Assembly (NCBI GenBank): GCA_963707875.1
Contig: CAVPRU010000001.1
Coordinates: 496,001 to 560,000, forward strand
DNA from: SZUA-320 sp963707875
GTDB lineage: Bacteria > Gemmatimonadota > Gemmatimonadetes > Gemmatimonadales > GWC2-71-9
Length of the DNA: 64,000 nt
Reading direction: 5' to 3'
The position numbers and the translations under genes are program-made. Each line of letters starts with the position of its first letter. The first letter of the stretch is position 1. Shown here in pieces: positions 8,346 to 17,117 of this stretch. The notes beneath the pieces are model-generated. The model did not search any database and was not told the DNA's origin. It was given only the letters and a program-made list of their open reading frames with translations.

Positions 8346-8745
8346 AGTCCACCCAGTTTCGCGGGGTTTCCCAGAGCCGGACCCGGCGGAGCCGGCCGGC
8401 CGGAATCCGGTCCACCAGCTGATGCCAGATGTACACCGCGATGTTCTCGGCCGATGGCAGCTGGTCCCGGAAGAACGCCACGTCGAGGTTGAGGTTGCGA
8501 TGGTCGAGCTCGGCGATCACCGTCGCCTCCGCCAGCTGCTTGAGCGCCGACACGTCCACGACGTAACCGGTCTCGGCCGAGATTTCTCCCTCAACCATCA
8601 GTTCGAGTTCGTAGTTGTGGCCGTGATAGTTCGGGTTGTTGCAGGGTCCGAAGGTGTCCCGGTTCCACTGGTCGGACCGGGCCGGGTTGTGGAGCCGGTG
8701 AGCGGCGTTGAAGTGAAGGCGGCGGACGACCGTGCACCTGGGCAT
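8332..8745 (-). CDS. 6-pyruvoyl-tetrahydropterin synthase / QueD family enzyme
   Basis: A 137-residue PTPS-family protein. Zinc His are His16 and the HGH pair at 41-43; the catalytic Cys is Cys35 in FGPCNNPNYHGHNY. This CNNPN-type motif, with LDHRNLNLDV and SAENIAVYIW, is closer to the biopterin-type PTPS than to the short-loop QueD of E. coli. The product may be 6-pyruvoyl-tetrahydropterin or 6-carboxy-tetrahydropterin (the queuosine precursor). The ATG at 8745 is chosen because the open frame upstream has no family similarity. No other queuosine gene is in the window; folE and an SDR follow directly. Confidence 0.85.
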   Translation of the reverse strand: MPRCTVVRRLHFNAAHRLHNPARSDQWNRDTFGPCNNPNYHGHNYELELMVEGEISAETGYVVDVSALKQLAEATVIAELDHRNLNLDVAFFRDQLPSAENIAVYIWHQLVDRIPAGRLRRVRLWETPRNWVDYEGD

Positions 8746-8933
8746 CGCGGGTTCCGGGGAGGGAGGAAGACGAAGGCGCCGCCACGAGATGTGTCGGCGC
8801 CCAGGTGTCGATCGAAGAGAGCGAGGATTATTGAAGCCCGAAGGAAAACTTTGGCGCCCTCTCCCCGGCTTCTGCCTTCCCCGTCGGGGCATGACATCCG
8901 TCTGGGAATGTGGGCCCACAATCGGACCTGTTG

Positions 8934-8948
8934 GCTCAATAATTGAGC
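8934..8948. promoter_or_regulatory. Perfect 15-base palindrome, likely operator
   Basis: GCTCAAT-A-ATTGAGC is a perfect 7+1+7 inverted repeat in an otherwise GC-rich region, 23 bases upstream of a perfect TATAAT. Its position just upstream of where a -35 would lie suggests a dimeric activator or repressor site for the small membrane gene at 9019. The rest of the divergent gap (8746-9018) shows only a possible minus-strand -10 (AATAAT at 8827-8832). Confidence 0.5.
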
Positions 8949-8971
8949 TCGCTCCTCCCGACCGACTCCGC

Positions 8972-8977
8972 TATAAT
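8972..8977 (+). promoter_or_regulatory. TATAAT -10 element
   Basis: A perfect TATAAT lies 41 bases upstream of the GTG at 9019. No good -35 hexamer is found 16-18 bases upstream (TCGCTC at 17). This fits a promoter that needs an activator, perhaps at the adjacent palindrome. Confidence 0.5.
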
Positions 8978-9018
8978 ACCGGCAGCATCTCACCCCGTCA
9001 ACGCTGAGAGGTCCGGAC

Positions 9019-9177
9019 GTGCTGCTGCTCGCCGCCGTGCTGCTGCTCGCCGCCTGGTTCGTTCTGACCTTCGTGATCCCGCTCGGACTGGGAATCGTCC
9101 ACCTCCTGCTGGCGGTGGGGCTGACGCTGCTGATCCGGTGGTGGGCCCTGCGCGACTCGCCCCCTTCCAACCGCTAG
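9019..9177 (+). CDS. Small two-helix membrane protein (DUF5670/lmo0937-like)
   Basis: A 52-residue protein from a GTG start, nearly all hydrophobic. It has two membrane helices (about residues 1-20 and 23-43) joined by a Pro-Leu-Gly turn and ends in a short polar tail, RWWALRDSPPSNR. The pattern LGLGIVHLLLAVGL resembles the GGFIHILLVIA signature of lmo0937/DUF5670 proteins, which are stress-associated in other bacteria. A GAGAGG ribosome site lies upstream at 9006-9011. It has its own -10 and a palindromic operator. Its stop overlaps the end of the opposing GNAT gene by four bases. Confidence 0.65.
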   Translation: MLLLAAVLLLAAWFVLTFVIPLGLGIVHLLLAVGLTLLIRWWALRDSPPSNR

Positions 9178-10137
9178 ATCTCCCAGTTGGACAGGACGAT
9201 CCCCCGCGCGGCCCGCTCCGGACCGGCGCCGTAGTACATCCGCAGGTCGGTCCAATGCGCCTCGAAGCCGGCGCCCACCAGGGCTTCAAAGACTTCCCCA
9301 TAGGCTGACTGACACCGCACCGACACCCGCTGCGGGGTGGGTTCCCGGTGGGACGCCTCCGACGTCACCTGCGCCAGCAACTGACGGAACGACGCGAGGT
9401 CCGCCGCCACCAGCTTGAGCACCCGGGTCTCATCCTCCAGCCGGCCCAGTGCCAGGGGAACCCGGTGCCAGAGGGCGAAGGCCTGGAGGCCCTCCGGCCC
9501 CCGCCACAGCGTGGTGTCCCCCAGTTCGAACTCGGCCGTCAGCTGGAGTTCCCTGGTAAAATCCACCCCCGGCGCCAGCCGGTCCGTCAGCGCCCGGCAC
9601 TCGGCCAGCCCGGTCTCGCCGGTCGCCCTCGGACAGCCGCTTCCCCGCGGCGCTCACCGGTTCGTCGTCCTTGGCGTCCCGGATCATGGTGACGTCAGGT
9701 GGCCCGGGAGAAAGCCCAGCCGGCTGTAGAATCCGATGTTGTCGATCGTCCGGGGCATCGTTTCGAGCCCGATCCGTGTGGCCCCGTGGGCTCCGAGCCA
9801 CTCGAGCCCCTCGCGGACGATCCGCTCGCCGACGCCATGGCCCTGGAGGTCGGGCCGCACCGCGAGCGGCCCCATCCAGCCCTCCTCACCCGAGCGATGG
9901 ACCATGTTGAAGGCGGCGAGTTCCGCCCGAGGTCTCGCGCCAGAGCATGGCCCCGTCGCCGGCGTCCTCGATGGCGTACCGCCAGACGGCCCGGCTCAGG
10001 TGGGGAACCCGGACTCCCGTCATCCCATCCCGGTGGTAGCGATCGGTGAAGGCATCGCTGAACAGTCGGTTCAGGGCATCCACGTCCTGCCGGGTGGCCT
10101 GATCCCGCACCAGCGCCGCCGCGTCAGGCCGCCACAT
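9174..10137 (-). pseudogene. GNAT acetyltransferase gene with three apparent frameshifts
   Basis: Similarity to one GNAT N-acetyltransferase of about 320 residues is spread over shifting frames. The N-terminal part (from ATG 10137, ALNRLFSDAFTDRY) is in the sbcC frame to about 9922. The acetyl-CoA-binding part (VRPDLQGHGVGERIVREG, then NIGFYSRLGFLPGHL) follows to about 9697. A linker occupies a third frame to about 9622, and the C-terminal half is open to 9174. Consistent repairs are one extra base, one missing base and one extra base. Because each side reads cleanly, sequence error is as likely as real decay. The acetylated substrate is unknown. It is the last gene of the repair operon. Confidence 0.7.
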
Positions 10138-12546
10138 GCTGCCCCGGCTCGGTCCCTCGGTCCGCACCTGCGCCACGCCGCGTTCCTGATCAAAGTCCAG
10201 TCGGACCACCTGATCGAAACCGTCCCGGACGCTTTCGATGTGGGTGATCAGGATCACCTGGGGGAACCGGTCCGCCAGCCGTCGCAGCAGGTCGATCACC
10301 GCCCCTCGGCGCTCGTCGTCGAGCGACCCGAACATCTCGTCGAGAATCAGCAGCGAGAGCGGTTGGCCGGCCCGCTCCGCGATCATCTGACTGACGGCCA
10401 GGCGGAGCGCCAGACTGACCACATCCTCCTCACCGCCGGACAGGACCGACTGCGGCTCGCCGTCCTCCACGATGGTGGGGACATAGTCCTCGTTCAGCTC
10501 GAATTCGGTGTACCGTCCGGTCGTCAGCTCGCGCAGGAACCGGGAGCCCAGGTCGGAGAGATCCGGCCGCATGGTATCGTTCAGGTCGCTCCGCAGATCC
10601 GCCAGCGCCCGGTCGAGTTCCTGATTGAGCATCAGGGTCTGACCATGGTCCCGGGCTTCCGCCTCGCCCCGCTCCCGCTCTGCCCGCCGACGGGCGACTT
10701 CGGCCTGCCGAATGGCCACCACCCGGATCTCGGCCTCGGCTTCGACCAGCGCCCGTTCGGTCGCCCCGCACGACCGATCCGCCTCCTCGACTGCCTGCCG
10801 GGCTGCCGCGGCGGCCTCCGGAGCCCACCCGGCCGCCGCCAACTCCTCCCGGAGCTCGGTGGTCCGCGTCTCCCGACGGGTCAGTTCGGATTCCGCGGCG
10901 GTGGCCTGTTGGGTCAGCCGCTCCGCCCGGTCGGCGATGGCGCGGAGCCGCTCCACCTCCGCCCGACTCGGCTCCAGCGCGGCCAACTGACGCCGGACAA
11001 CCTCGTGCCGGGCGTCGTCGTACTCTCCCACCCCAGCGGCCAGCTGGTTCTCCAGCTCCCTGACTCGCACCGCCTGGGCCAGCCGATCGGCCTCCAGCGT
11101 CCGGCGCTGTTGCACCGCGCCCTCCAGACGCCCCAGTTCGGCGGTGGCCCGATCCCTGAGCCCGCGGGCCTGTTCCTGTTCGGCACGGGCCCCTGTGACT
11201 GCGGCCGGCTCCTTCTCCAGTTGCTTGACCCGGGATCGGTAGAACTTGCCATTCAGGGTGAGCTCCCCGGTCTGGCGGTCGAGATCGTCCATGACTTCCC
11301 GGACGCTGGCCCCGAGTGGCCGGCCGCAGGTCGGACAGATCCCGTCGGCGCCGGCCTCGGCCAGCCGATCGCGCTGGGCCCGGAGGTCCTGGTATTGGTC
11401 GGTGACCTGCTTGAGTTGGGTCTTGGCGTCCTGCAGATCGCGAACCCAGTCGTTGTGGAGCGCCTGAGCCGCCTCCTCCAGGGTGGCCAGCTGGCTTCGA
11501 GCCTCCTCGAGCCCGCTTCGCGCCGCCGCGACCGCCTCGGGCAGGGGCAGGGTGGCCAGCTTCTGGTCCATCGCCGACAGGCGGAGCTTGACCTCCCCCA
11601 GCTGGCCCGCCTGCTCCCGGTAGTGCGCCACCTGGGCGGCGAGCGCGTCCAGCCGGTCCCGCTCCTGCTGGAGTGAGGGAAGTGCCTGGAGCCCGGGCGC
11701 CAGTTCGGCGATCCGGGTTTGGGCCGACACCGCCTCGGCCAGATCCCGATCGAGCGCGCCGTGGGCATCCCGGGCATTGGTGACCTGCTGCTCGGCCACG
11801 CGCAGGTCACTCTCCAGGGAGCGGACCCGCTCCTGCAGCGCCTGCAGCCGATCCCACTCGGGCCGGATCGCGTCCCGATGCGCCACGGCCTGCTCGAACG
11901 CCGTGCGGGCCGCGCCCGCGACCAGCCCGACCTCGGCCGCCTGCCGGGTGACGGTGGCTTCCTCCTCCGCCAGCTGGACGGGGCTGATGAGCCGGGCCTC
12001 CAACTCCTCCAGCCGGGCCCGGAGGCTGGTCCGTTCGTCTTTCAGCCGGAGTTGGGCGAGCCGGAGTCGTTCATACCCCAGGACCCGGGACAGAAACTGG
12101 GCCCGCTCTCCAGCGGTCATCGCCCCGAGAATCGCGAGTTCCTTCTGGCCGGTGAAATAGGTATTGAAGAATTCATCCCGCGTCATCCCGAGGACCTGAA
12201 TCAATCGTTCGGTGACCGCAGCCGGACTGTTGGCAATCGGGGTCTGATCCCCGTCCTGATAGAGCTCGGCTCCGTGCATCGATCGGCTGACCCGGTACCG
12301 ATGGGCGCCGAGGGAGAACTCCAGTTCTACTTCGACCCGGGCTCGAGGGGGGGCGTTGCGTCGCCGGATGGTGGCGACCGTACCGCGCGCCGCCTTGGTC
12401 CCGTACACCGCCCAGGCCAGCGCCTCCAGCAAGGTGCTCTTGCCCGAGCCGTTGGGACCGATGATCCCGGTCAAGCCCTGGCCGAACTGCAGGTCAGTGA
12501 GCTCGTGCTGACGGAAGTTGAGCAGCCGAAGGCGGTGGACCTGCAT
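9886..12546 (-). CDS. sbcC: SbcC/Rad50-like SMC ATPase
   Basis: The large subunit of the SbcCD (Mre11-Rad50) nuclease, which tethers and processes DNA ends. Visible: N-terminal Walker A GPNGSGKST, long coiled coils, a central zinc hook with CPTC at about residue 404, signature VLSGGEEDVVSLALRL, Walker B LSLLILDEMFGSLDDER and a switch His in LITHIES. The true SbcC part is about 803 residues. The open frame continues without a stop through 83 more codons that belong to the N-terminus of a GNAT enzyme (from 10137), so either a stop was lost by an indel or the two are fused. It starts one base after the sbcD stop. Confidence 0.9.
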   Translation of the reverse strand: MQVHRLRLLNFRQHELTDLQFGQGLTGIIGPNGSGKSTLLEALAWAVYGTKAARGTVATIRRRNAPPRARVEVELEFSLGAHRYRVSRSMHGAELYQDGDQTPIANSPAAVTERLIQVLGMTRDEFFNTYFTGQKELAILGAMTAGERAQFLSRVLGYERLRLAQLRLKDERTSLRARLEELEARLISPVQLAEEEATVTRQAAEVGLVAGAARTAFEQAVAHRDAIRPEWDRLQALQERVRSLESDLRVAEQQVTNARDAHGALDRDLAEAVSAQTRIAELAPGLQALPSLQQERDRLDALAAQVAHYREQAGQLGEVKLRLSAMDQKLATLPLPEAVAAARSGLEEARSQLATLEEAAQALHNDWVRDLQDAKTQLKQVTDQYQDLRAQRDRLAEAGADGICPTCGRPLGASVREVMDDLDRQTGELTLNGKFYRSRVKQLEKEPAAVTGARAEQEQARGLRDRATAELGRLEGAVQQRRTLEADRLAQAVRVRELENQLAAGVGEYDDARHEVVRRQLAALEPSRAEVERLRAIADRAERLTQQATAAESELTRRETRTTELREELAAAGWAPEAAAAARQAVEEADRSCGATERALVEAEAEIRVVAIRQAEVARRRAERERGEAEARDHGQTLMLNQELDRALADLRSDLNDTMRPDLSDLGSRFLRELTTGRYTEFELNEDYVPTIVEDGEPQSVLSGGEEDVVSLALRLAVSQMIAERAGQPLSLLILDEMFGSLDDERRGAVIDLLRRLADRFPQVILITHIESVRDGFDQVVRLDFDQERGVAQVRTEGPSRGSMWRPDAAALVRDQATRQDVDALNRLFSDAFTDRYHRDGMTGVRVPHLSRAVWRYAIEDAGDGAMLWRETSGGTRRLQHGPSLG

Positions 12547-12547
12547 C

Positions 12548-13720
12548 CTAGCCGTCCTCTTCCTGGGCCACGGCCGCGAGCAGGGCCACGCCGGCCTGCA
12601 CGAACCGCTCGCGGTCGAGCTCGGCGGGCAGTGGCCGCCGATTCAGATAGTCCCGCAGCACCTCGTGCAGTGGCTGGCGTCGGCCCGCCGGCCCCACCCC
12701 GATGGCGCCGTCACTCTCCGGTCGCCTGAGATCGAGGTGGAAGTGAAGTGCTGCCGCCTTGACCGCCCGGATCGCCGAGTGATCGAGTTCCCGAGTGACG
12801 GTGCGGGGCACGTTGAACACTACCTGCCGGATGATCTGGTCGGCCCATCCACCGGGGATGCTGTGGAGCCGCTCCTGGATCAACCGGTCGAGATCTCCGG
12901 CGGTGACCGCGTCACCATAGAGTGGCGGAAGGTCGTAAACCTGTCGGGCGAGAGTCACCGGTTGCCGGGTCGCGGTCCCCGAGGCGACGTCCACCAGGAG
13001 CCATCCCTTGGACGCGCCCCGGCGTTCCTCGTCCCGCCGCTCGCCCCATGGGTTGGAGGTGAAATAGTCGAGGGCGCCGGCATACCAGACCCGGTCCGCG
13101 ACCTGATGCTGCACGTGGTAATGTCCCAGCGCGACGTAACTCCAGTCACTGGGATGCATTTCTTCCGGCCGCACCACCACCCCGCCCCAGCTGGCTCCCG
13201 AGATCTCGGGAGGGTAGACCCCTTCGACCTCTCCGTGCAGCAGCAGCACCTGGCGCGAGGCCTTCCCCTCGGGACGGAGCACGGGGCGTTCGGCCTCCCG
13301 CAGGGCCTGGTGGGGCACGGCGAGCACGCTCAGGTCCAGGGCGGGATACTCGAACCGGCGGGCCTCCTCGAGGGCCACGTCGACTCCGAGTTCCTCATAC
13401 AATCGCAGGATCGATCCGGTTTCGGACGAGCGCGGGGTATCGTGGTTGCCCGCGATGACCACCACCGGGACCTCGGGGAGCGCAGCGCGGAGCCGTTGGA
13501 ACTGGCGGAAGGCAAAGACAATCGCCGCGTTGGTGGGGCGCACCTGGTGGAACAGGTCACCCGCGACGACCACCACGTCGGGCCGGGCCGCGATCACCCC
13601 GTCCACCGCGGTCCGGAACACATTGGCAACGTCGGCCTCCCGCTGGTTGATCCCATGCGGGGTGAGACGATGAAACTGCCGGAAGCCGAGGTGAACGTCG
13701 GCGAGGTGAGCGAGGATCAC
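12548..13720 (-). CDS. sbcD: SbcD/Mre11-like nuclease subunit
   Basis: A 390-residue calcineurin-type phosphoesterase that supplies the manganese-dependent nuclease of the SbcCD/Mre11-Rad50 complex. Metal motifs in order: DVHLG (residues 8-12), AGDLFH, GNHD, LHGEVEG and GHYHV. The C-terminal third, about residues 270-390, is the expected capping and SbcC-binding region. The gene lies 39 bases downstream of herA and one base upstream of sbcC. Together with HerA and NurA this is the gene set used for end resection in archaea; direct evidence here is motifs and gene order only. Confidence 0.93.
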   Translation of the reverse strand: MILAHLADVHLGFRQFHRLTPHGINQREADVANVFRTAVDGVIAARPDVVVVAGDLFHQVRPTNAAIVFAFRQFQRLRAALPEVPVVVIAGNHDTPRSSETGSILRLYEELGVDVALEEARRFEYPALDLSVLAVPHQALREAERPVLRPEGKASRQVLLLHGEVEGVYPPEISGASWGGVVVRPEEMHPSDWSYVALGHYHVQHQVADRVWYAGALDYFTSNPWGERRDEERRGASKGWLLVDVASGTATRQPVTLARQVYDLPPLYGDAVTAGDLDRLIQERLHSIPGGWADQIIRQVVFNVPRTVTRELDHSAIRAVKAAALHFHLDLRRPESDGAIGVGPAGRRQPLHEVLRDYLNRRPLPAELDRERFVQAGVALLAAVAQEEDG

Positions 13721-13759
13721 TGGTGGAGAATGCGCCTGCCGGGGCGGTGGAGCAAGGCG

Positions 13760-15700
13760 CTAGGCGTAGGGGTCCTCGCGGCTCCCGAGGCCGGGAACGC
13801 CCCGGCGGGGTCCCCGAACCTGCGCCGGCACCAGCCGGCCGAGACAGGCCTTGAAGTAGCTGAGTGGATCCTCAGGGCGGGCCCGCTCGGTCGCGTGAAG
13901 GGCCTGCCGGATGTCGTTCTCCGGGCGGTCTCCCACCAGATCCACCACGGTCTGGGAGGCCAGTCTCGGATCCAGGGCCCGGAGTCGGCGCGCCACCGCC
14001 TGCGGAAAGGGAACCTCCGGGGCGGGCGGGAATCGCTCGACTCCGTCCCGGCCCTGGAGAATCGCCGGCCTCGGAAACCGGACGAAGATCGGTTGGGTAA
14101 AGTGCGGGTGGCGGATCATCAGCTCCCCCTTGGGCAGGCTCGCCAGCTTGGCCTTGGTGGCCTGGGTCAGGGTGCCGTAGGCTGGCATCGCCAGTTCGTC
14201 CCCATCCATCCGTCCGTAAATCGCCGTCGCGGCGTTCCCGACCACCCGACGGTGTACCTGGGACCGGAACTGCTGCGCCCCGAACAGCACCAGCCCGAGG
14301 TAGCGGCCCCGTTCCGAGAGATCCAGCAGCATCCGCCGGACATAGGTGTCCTGCCCGTCGGCCGGGGCATACTTGTTCAGCTCATCCACGAACACCACGA
14401 CGTGATCCACACCAAGGTCCCGACGCTCGAGGTGTTCCCGCAGCTTGGACACCACCCGGGCGAAGACCAGATCCTGGGCCAGCGGGTCCAGCCCGGCCAC
14501 GTCGACCACGTACACCCCCCGGTCGTCGAACCCGCCCCAGGGAAGATCATTGGTCTCCCCGCCGTCGGTGACCAGCCCCTTGGATCGGGTGCTGATATTC
14601 CCCAACCGGTTGCGGACCTTCCGGATGGTGGCCACATGGTGGGTCCGCCAGACCTCCCCACCCCGACCGAGGGTCTCCATATAGTCGAAGATCGCCCGGA
14701 AGAACTCCTCGAGGTCGGCAAAGGACTCGACCCGGAACGGGGCATCGCGGAGTTCCCGGTCGTGGTACTCCCGGCCGACGACCCGCTCCGCCAGGAAGTC
14801 GATGAAGGCATCCGCCTTGGCATCGATGTCGTCCCGATTGAGCAGGACCTCCGCGTAGTCCAGCACCTCCCGGAGCCCCCAGACCAGCGGCTCGGTGTTG
14901 CCGGCCAGGGCTTCGTGGCTCCGGAGGGTGTTCAGGTTGACGCCGTCGGGCTTGTAGGGCGCGAAGTAGCGGAACCGCTTCAAAGGGCCGGGCCACCAGG
15001 CCAAGACGCTGGTAGACTCGGCGATCCTCGTCATTGATCTGACCCGGCTGATCGAGGAAACAGAGGTCGGGGCCCTTCACGTTGAAGCAGAGGGCCGCGA
15101 CGCTGCCCTTCGCGACGGGAAAGGTCTGGAAGATGCTCGAGAGCAGAAAGGTGACCGCGCTGGTCTTGGTGGCCAGGCCGGACACCCCGTTGATGTTGAG
15201 GTGCGCCGCCTCCGGGCCGAGCAGGAAGTCGGCATCGAGGAAGACCGGGGCCTCAAGCCCTCCAGCCGCGTACAATCCGACCGGGATCCCGGTCGCCGTG
15301 CGGCCCCACGGCATAGCCGTCCATCCGGAGGGCCCGGATCACGTCGGCATCGGTCGCGAGGAAGACCTCCCCCAGCGGGACCGGTTGGAGGGGCTCTTCC
15401 GGCTGGTGCCGCAACACCGCGGCGCCGAACAGCCGCACCTCGGTCCGGACGGTTGGTTCCTCGGTGGCGGCCGGGTCGCCGTCGGCGCCCAGCACCGCAT
15501 GCAGCGGACTGAGCAGATCGGAGTAGGCGAAGCCCGTCGGTCACCACCCCGTGCACGACCCGGCCTTCGGTCTCGACCCGCACGATCGCCCCGATCCCGA
15601 CCGGGGTCTCCCGCGCGGTCCAGAAGAAGAAGTGGTGCGGGGTGCTCGGCTTGAGCTCGGTGGCAACCACCCGGCCGATCGGCGGAACTGGTGAGCTCAT
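13760..15700 (-). CDS. HerA-like hexameric ATPase (frameshifted three times as given)
   Basis: HerA/DUF87-type translocase, which threads DNA into the NurA nuclease. The protein is spread over three frames: the N-terminal barrel from ATG 15700 (MSSPVPPIGRVV), a middle part containing the P-loop GVSGLATKTS, and a C-terminal part with Walker B VVVFVDELNKY and the RecA core. Each break is repaired by removing one base from a short homopolymer: GGG near 15533, GGGG near 15304, TTT near 14982 (read on the minus strand). The corrected product would be 645 residues. Thr replaces Gly just before the P-loop Lys. The start overlaps the nurA stop by four bases. Confidence 0.8.
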
Positions 15701-16620
15701 GCGGCACCAAGCGTGGCGCGGAGATACTCCTCCACGTTGTGAATCCCGTACAACAGGCGATCCCAACGGGCGTCCCGGGAACTGATCGGCGCCCGCTCCG
15801 CCAGCAGCCAGCGACTGAACTCGTCGACCCGGGCCAGGGTCTCTTCGGTCGCGGCCGCCTCGACCCGCACCAACCCATAGAGCAGGTCCCGCCCCTCCCA
15901 GGGCCACAGCCGGAGCCCCCAGGCATGGACCGGTGCTCCCCGACTCGCGGGCCTGAACACGGAACTCCGACAACCCGCGGGCAGCCGCAGATAGCTCCGC
16001 AGGTCGTCTCCTGCGAAGTGCATGGTCGAATGGCTCTTGGATACCCCAAGCATCCGCGGGTCCGTTGCCCAGGCTTCCCGGATGGACAGCGACCCATCCA
16101 CCACCAGCCACCCATCGGACTGGGCCCGGTATTCCCGGCCGACTTCCACCTCCAGCGCTGCGCGCGCGGTGTCGATCCTGGCCATCGCCAGATCGAGATC
16201 GAGCACCAAATGGGATGGCTGGTCGTCGTCGAGAGCAATTCGGCGGTGGTCCGGGGCCAGGCCTTTCACGGAGGCCAGCGCCGCCGGTCTTCCAATCAGC
16301 AGATGTTCCACCCGGTGGACGGCGGTGGTCAGCTGTCGACCATGGCGCTCCCGCACGGCCGCCGCGACGGTGGCCCCGATCAGGGGATCGGTATCGGGAT
16401 AGGCCACGACCTGATGGCGCTGGATGCCGTCGAGGAAGGCCATCGACTCGGGACAGGAAATGGGGGTTCCAACCGGGACCTGGCGAACCGAGGGGTCGCC
16501 GATCAGCGCGGCGGGTCGCGTGACCGGCACGTCGCTCCGACCGTGGGTGCCGGCCGGACGGGCGGTGGCCACGGTCAGTCCGGCACCGGCAAGTGCGCGC
16601 CGAAGTTCCCCGAATGGCAT
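15697..16620 (-). CDS. NurA-domain nuclease
   Basis: A 307-residue NurA-like protein. NurA is a manganese-dependent 5'-3' nuclease that works in a ring with HerA. Visible acidic and His positions match the family: FLDGIQRH (Asp about residue 64), WLVVDGSLS (Asp about residue 174), and a GVSKSHSTMHF segment. The overall order of DG, second Asp and Lys-Ser-His is the family pattern. It is intact, unlike its neighbour herA, with which it shares a four-base ATGA overlap, as expected for obligate partners. The gene starts eight bases after a 162-residue orphan. Confidence 0.75.
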   Translation of the reverse strand: MPFGELRRALAGAGLTVATARPAGTHGRSDVPVTRPAALIGDPSVRQVPVGTPISCPESMAFLDGIQRHQVVAYPDTDPLIGATVAAAVRERHGRQLTTAVHRVEHLLIGRPAALASVKGLAPDHRRIALDDDQPSHLVLDLDLAMARIDTARAALEVEVGREYRAQSDGWLVVDGSLSIREAWATDPRMLGVSKSHSTMHFAGDDLRSYLRLPAGCRSSVFRPASRGAPVHAWGLRLWPWEGRDLLYGLVRVEAAATEETLARVDEFSRWLLAERAPISSRDARWDRLLYGIHNVEEYLRATLGAA

Positions 16621-16628
16621 TCGGCGGA

Positions 16629-17117
16629 TCAGGCTCCGGCGGGGAATGGAGGGACGCTGGTGAGCCAGAAGCCGGCGAGGGCCTGATCGTGATCCACTTC
16701 GATCATCAGGTGATCAGCCACCTGCAGCACGGTCACCGGCCGGGCTGGACCGACACAGAGATGGAAGGTGTGTTCACTCGAGTCCACCTCGATGGCCAGA
16801 TCGACCTCGAGCTGCCGAGCCGTGCCCGGCGGGACCGGAGGGAGCGTCACTCGGCCGGCCATTTCCGGGGCGGGAGCCTGGAGCCCCGACACGGTCTCGA
16901 CATCCGGCCAGATGACTACGTCCACGCCACACAGTTCACCGTCCACCACGTCGAGCACCGCCACCGCCCCGTTGGGTGACGAAACCTCCACGCTCTCCGC
17001 GAGCTGACCCTGGTCTGCGGTTCGATAGCTCCCCGACAGAATGTCGGTCTCCGATTCCCAACGCCACGACAGTCGGGGAAACACGGTGGCCCCCGGGATC
17101 ACGATGGTCTGGAGCAT
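16629..17117 (-). CDS. Unrecognised protein in the HerA-NurA operon
   Basis: A 162-residue soluble protein with no signal or membrane segment, predominantly beta-strand pattern (alternating hydrophobics, many Val and Thr), acidic overall, with few Lys. I do not recognise a family. The start is the ATG overlapping the aminotransferase stop by one base (TGATG); upstream codons are not plausible. It lies one base inside an operon of aminotransferase, this gene, nurA, herA, sbcD and sbcC, and just eight bases before nurA. Position suggests an accessory to end resection, but that is inference only. Confidence 0.7.
   Translation of the reverse strand: MLQTIVIPGATVFPRLSWRWESETDILSGSYRTADQGQLAESVEVSSPNGAVAVLDVVDGELCGVDVVIWPDVETVSGLQAPAPEMAGRVTLPPVPPGTARQLEVDLAIEVDSSEHTFHLCVGPARPVTVLQVADHLMIEVDHDQALAGFWLTSVPPFPAGA

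Noticed and set aside
8746..9018. Possible preQ1 or pterin riboswitch in the gap upstream of the PTPS-like gene
   Set aside because: I found no conserved preQ1 or tetrahydrofolate riboswitch core. Only a -10-like AATAAT and a palindrome serving the other strand are visible.
9736..11676. A 646-codon plus-strand open frame opposite sbcC and GNAT
   Set aside because: It is antisense to a well-supported gene, has a low-complexity Pro/Gly/Arg composition, and shows no domain. GC-rich genes produce such mirror frames.
12518..15037. An 839-codon plus-strand open frame opposite sbcD and herA
   Set aside because: It covers the reverse of two recognised genes and has no recognisable motif.
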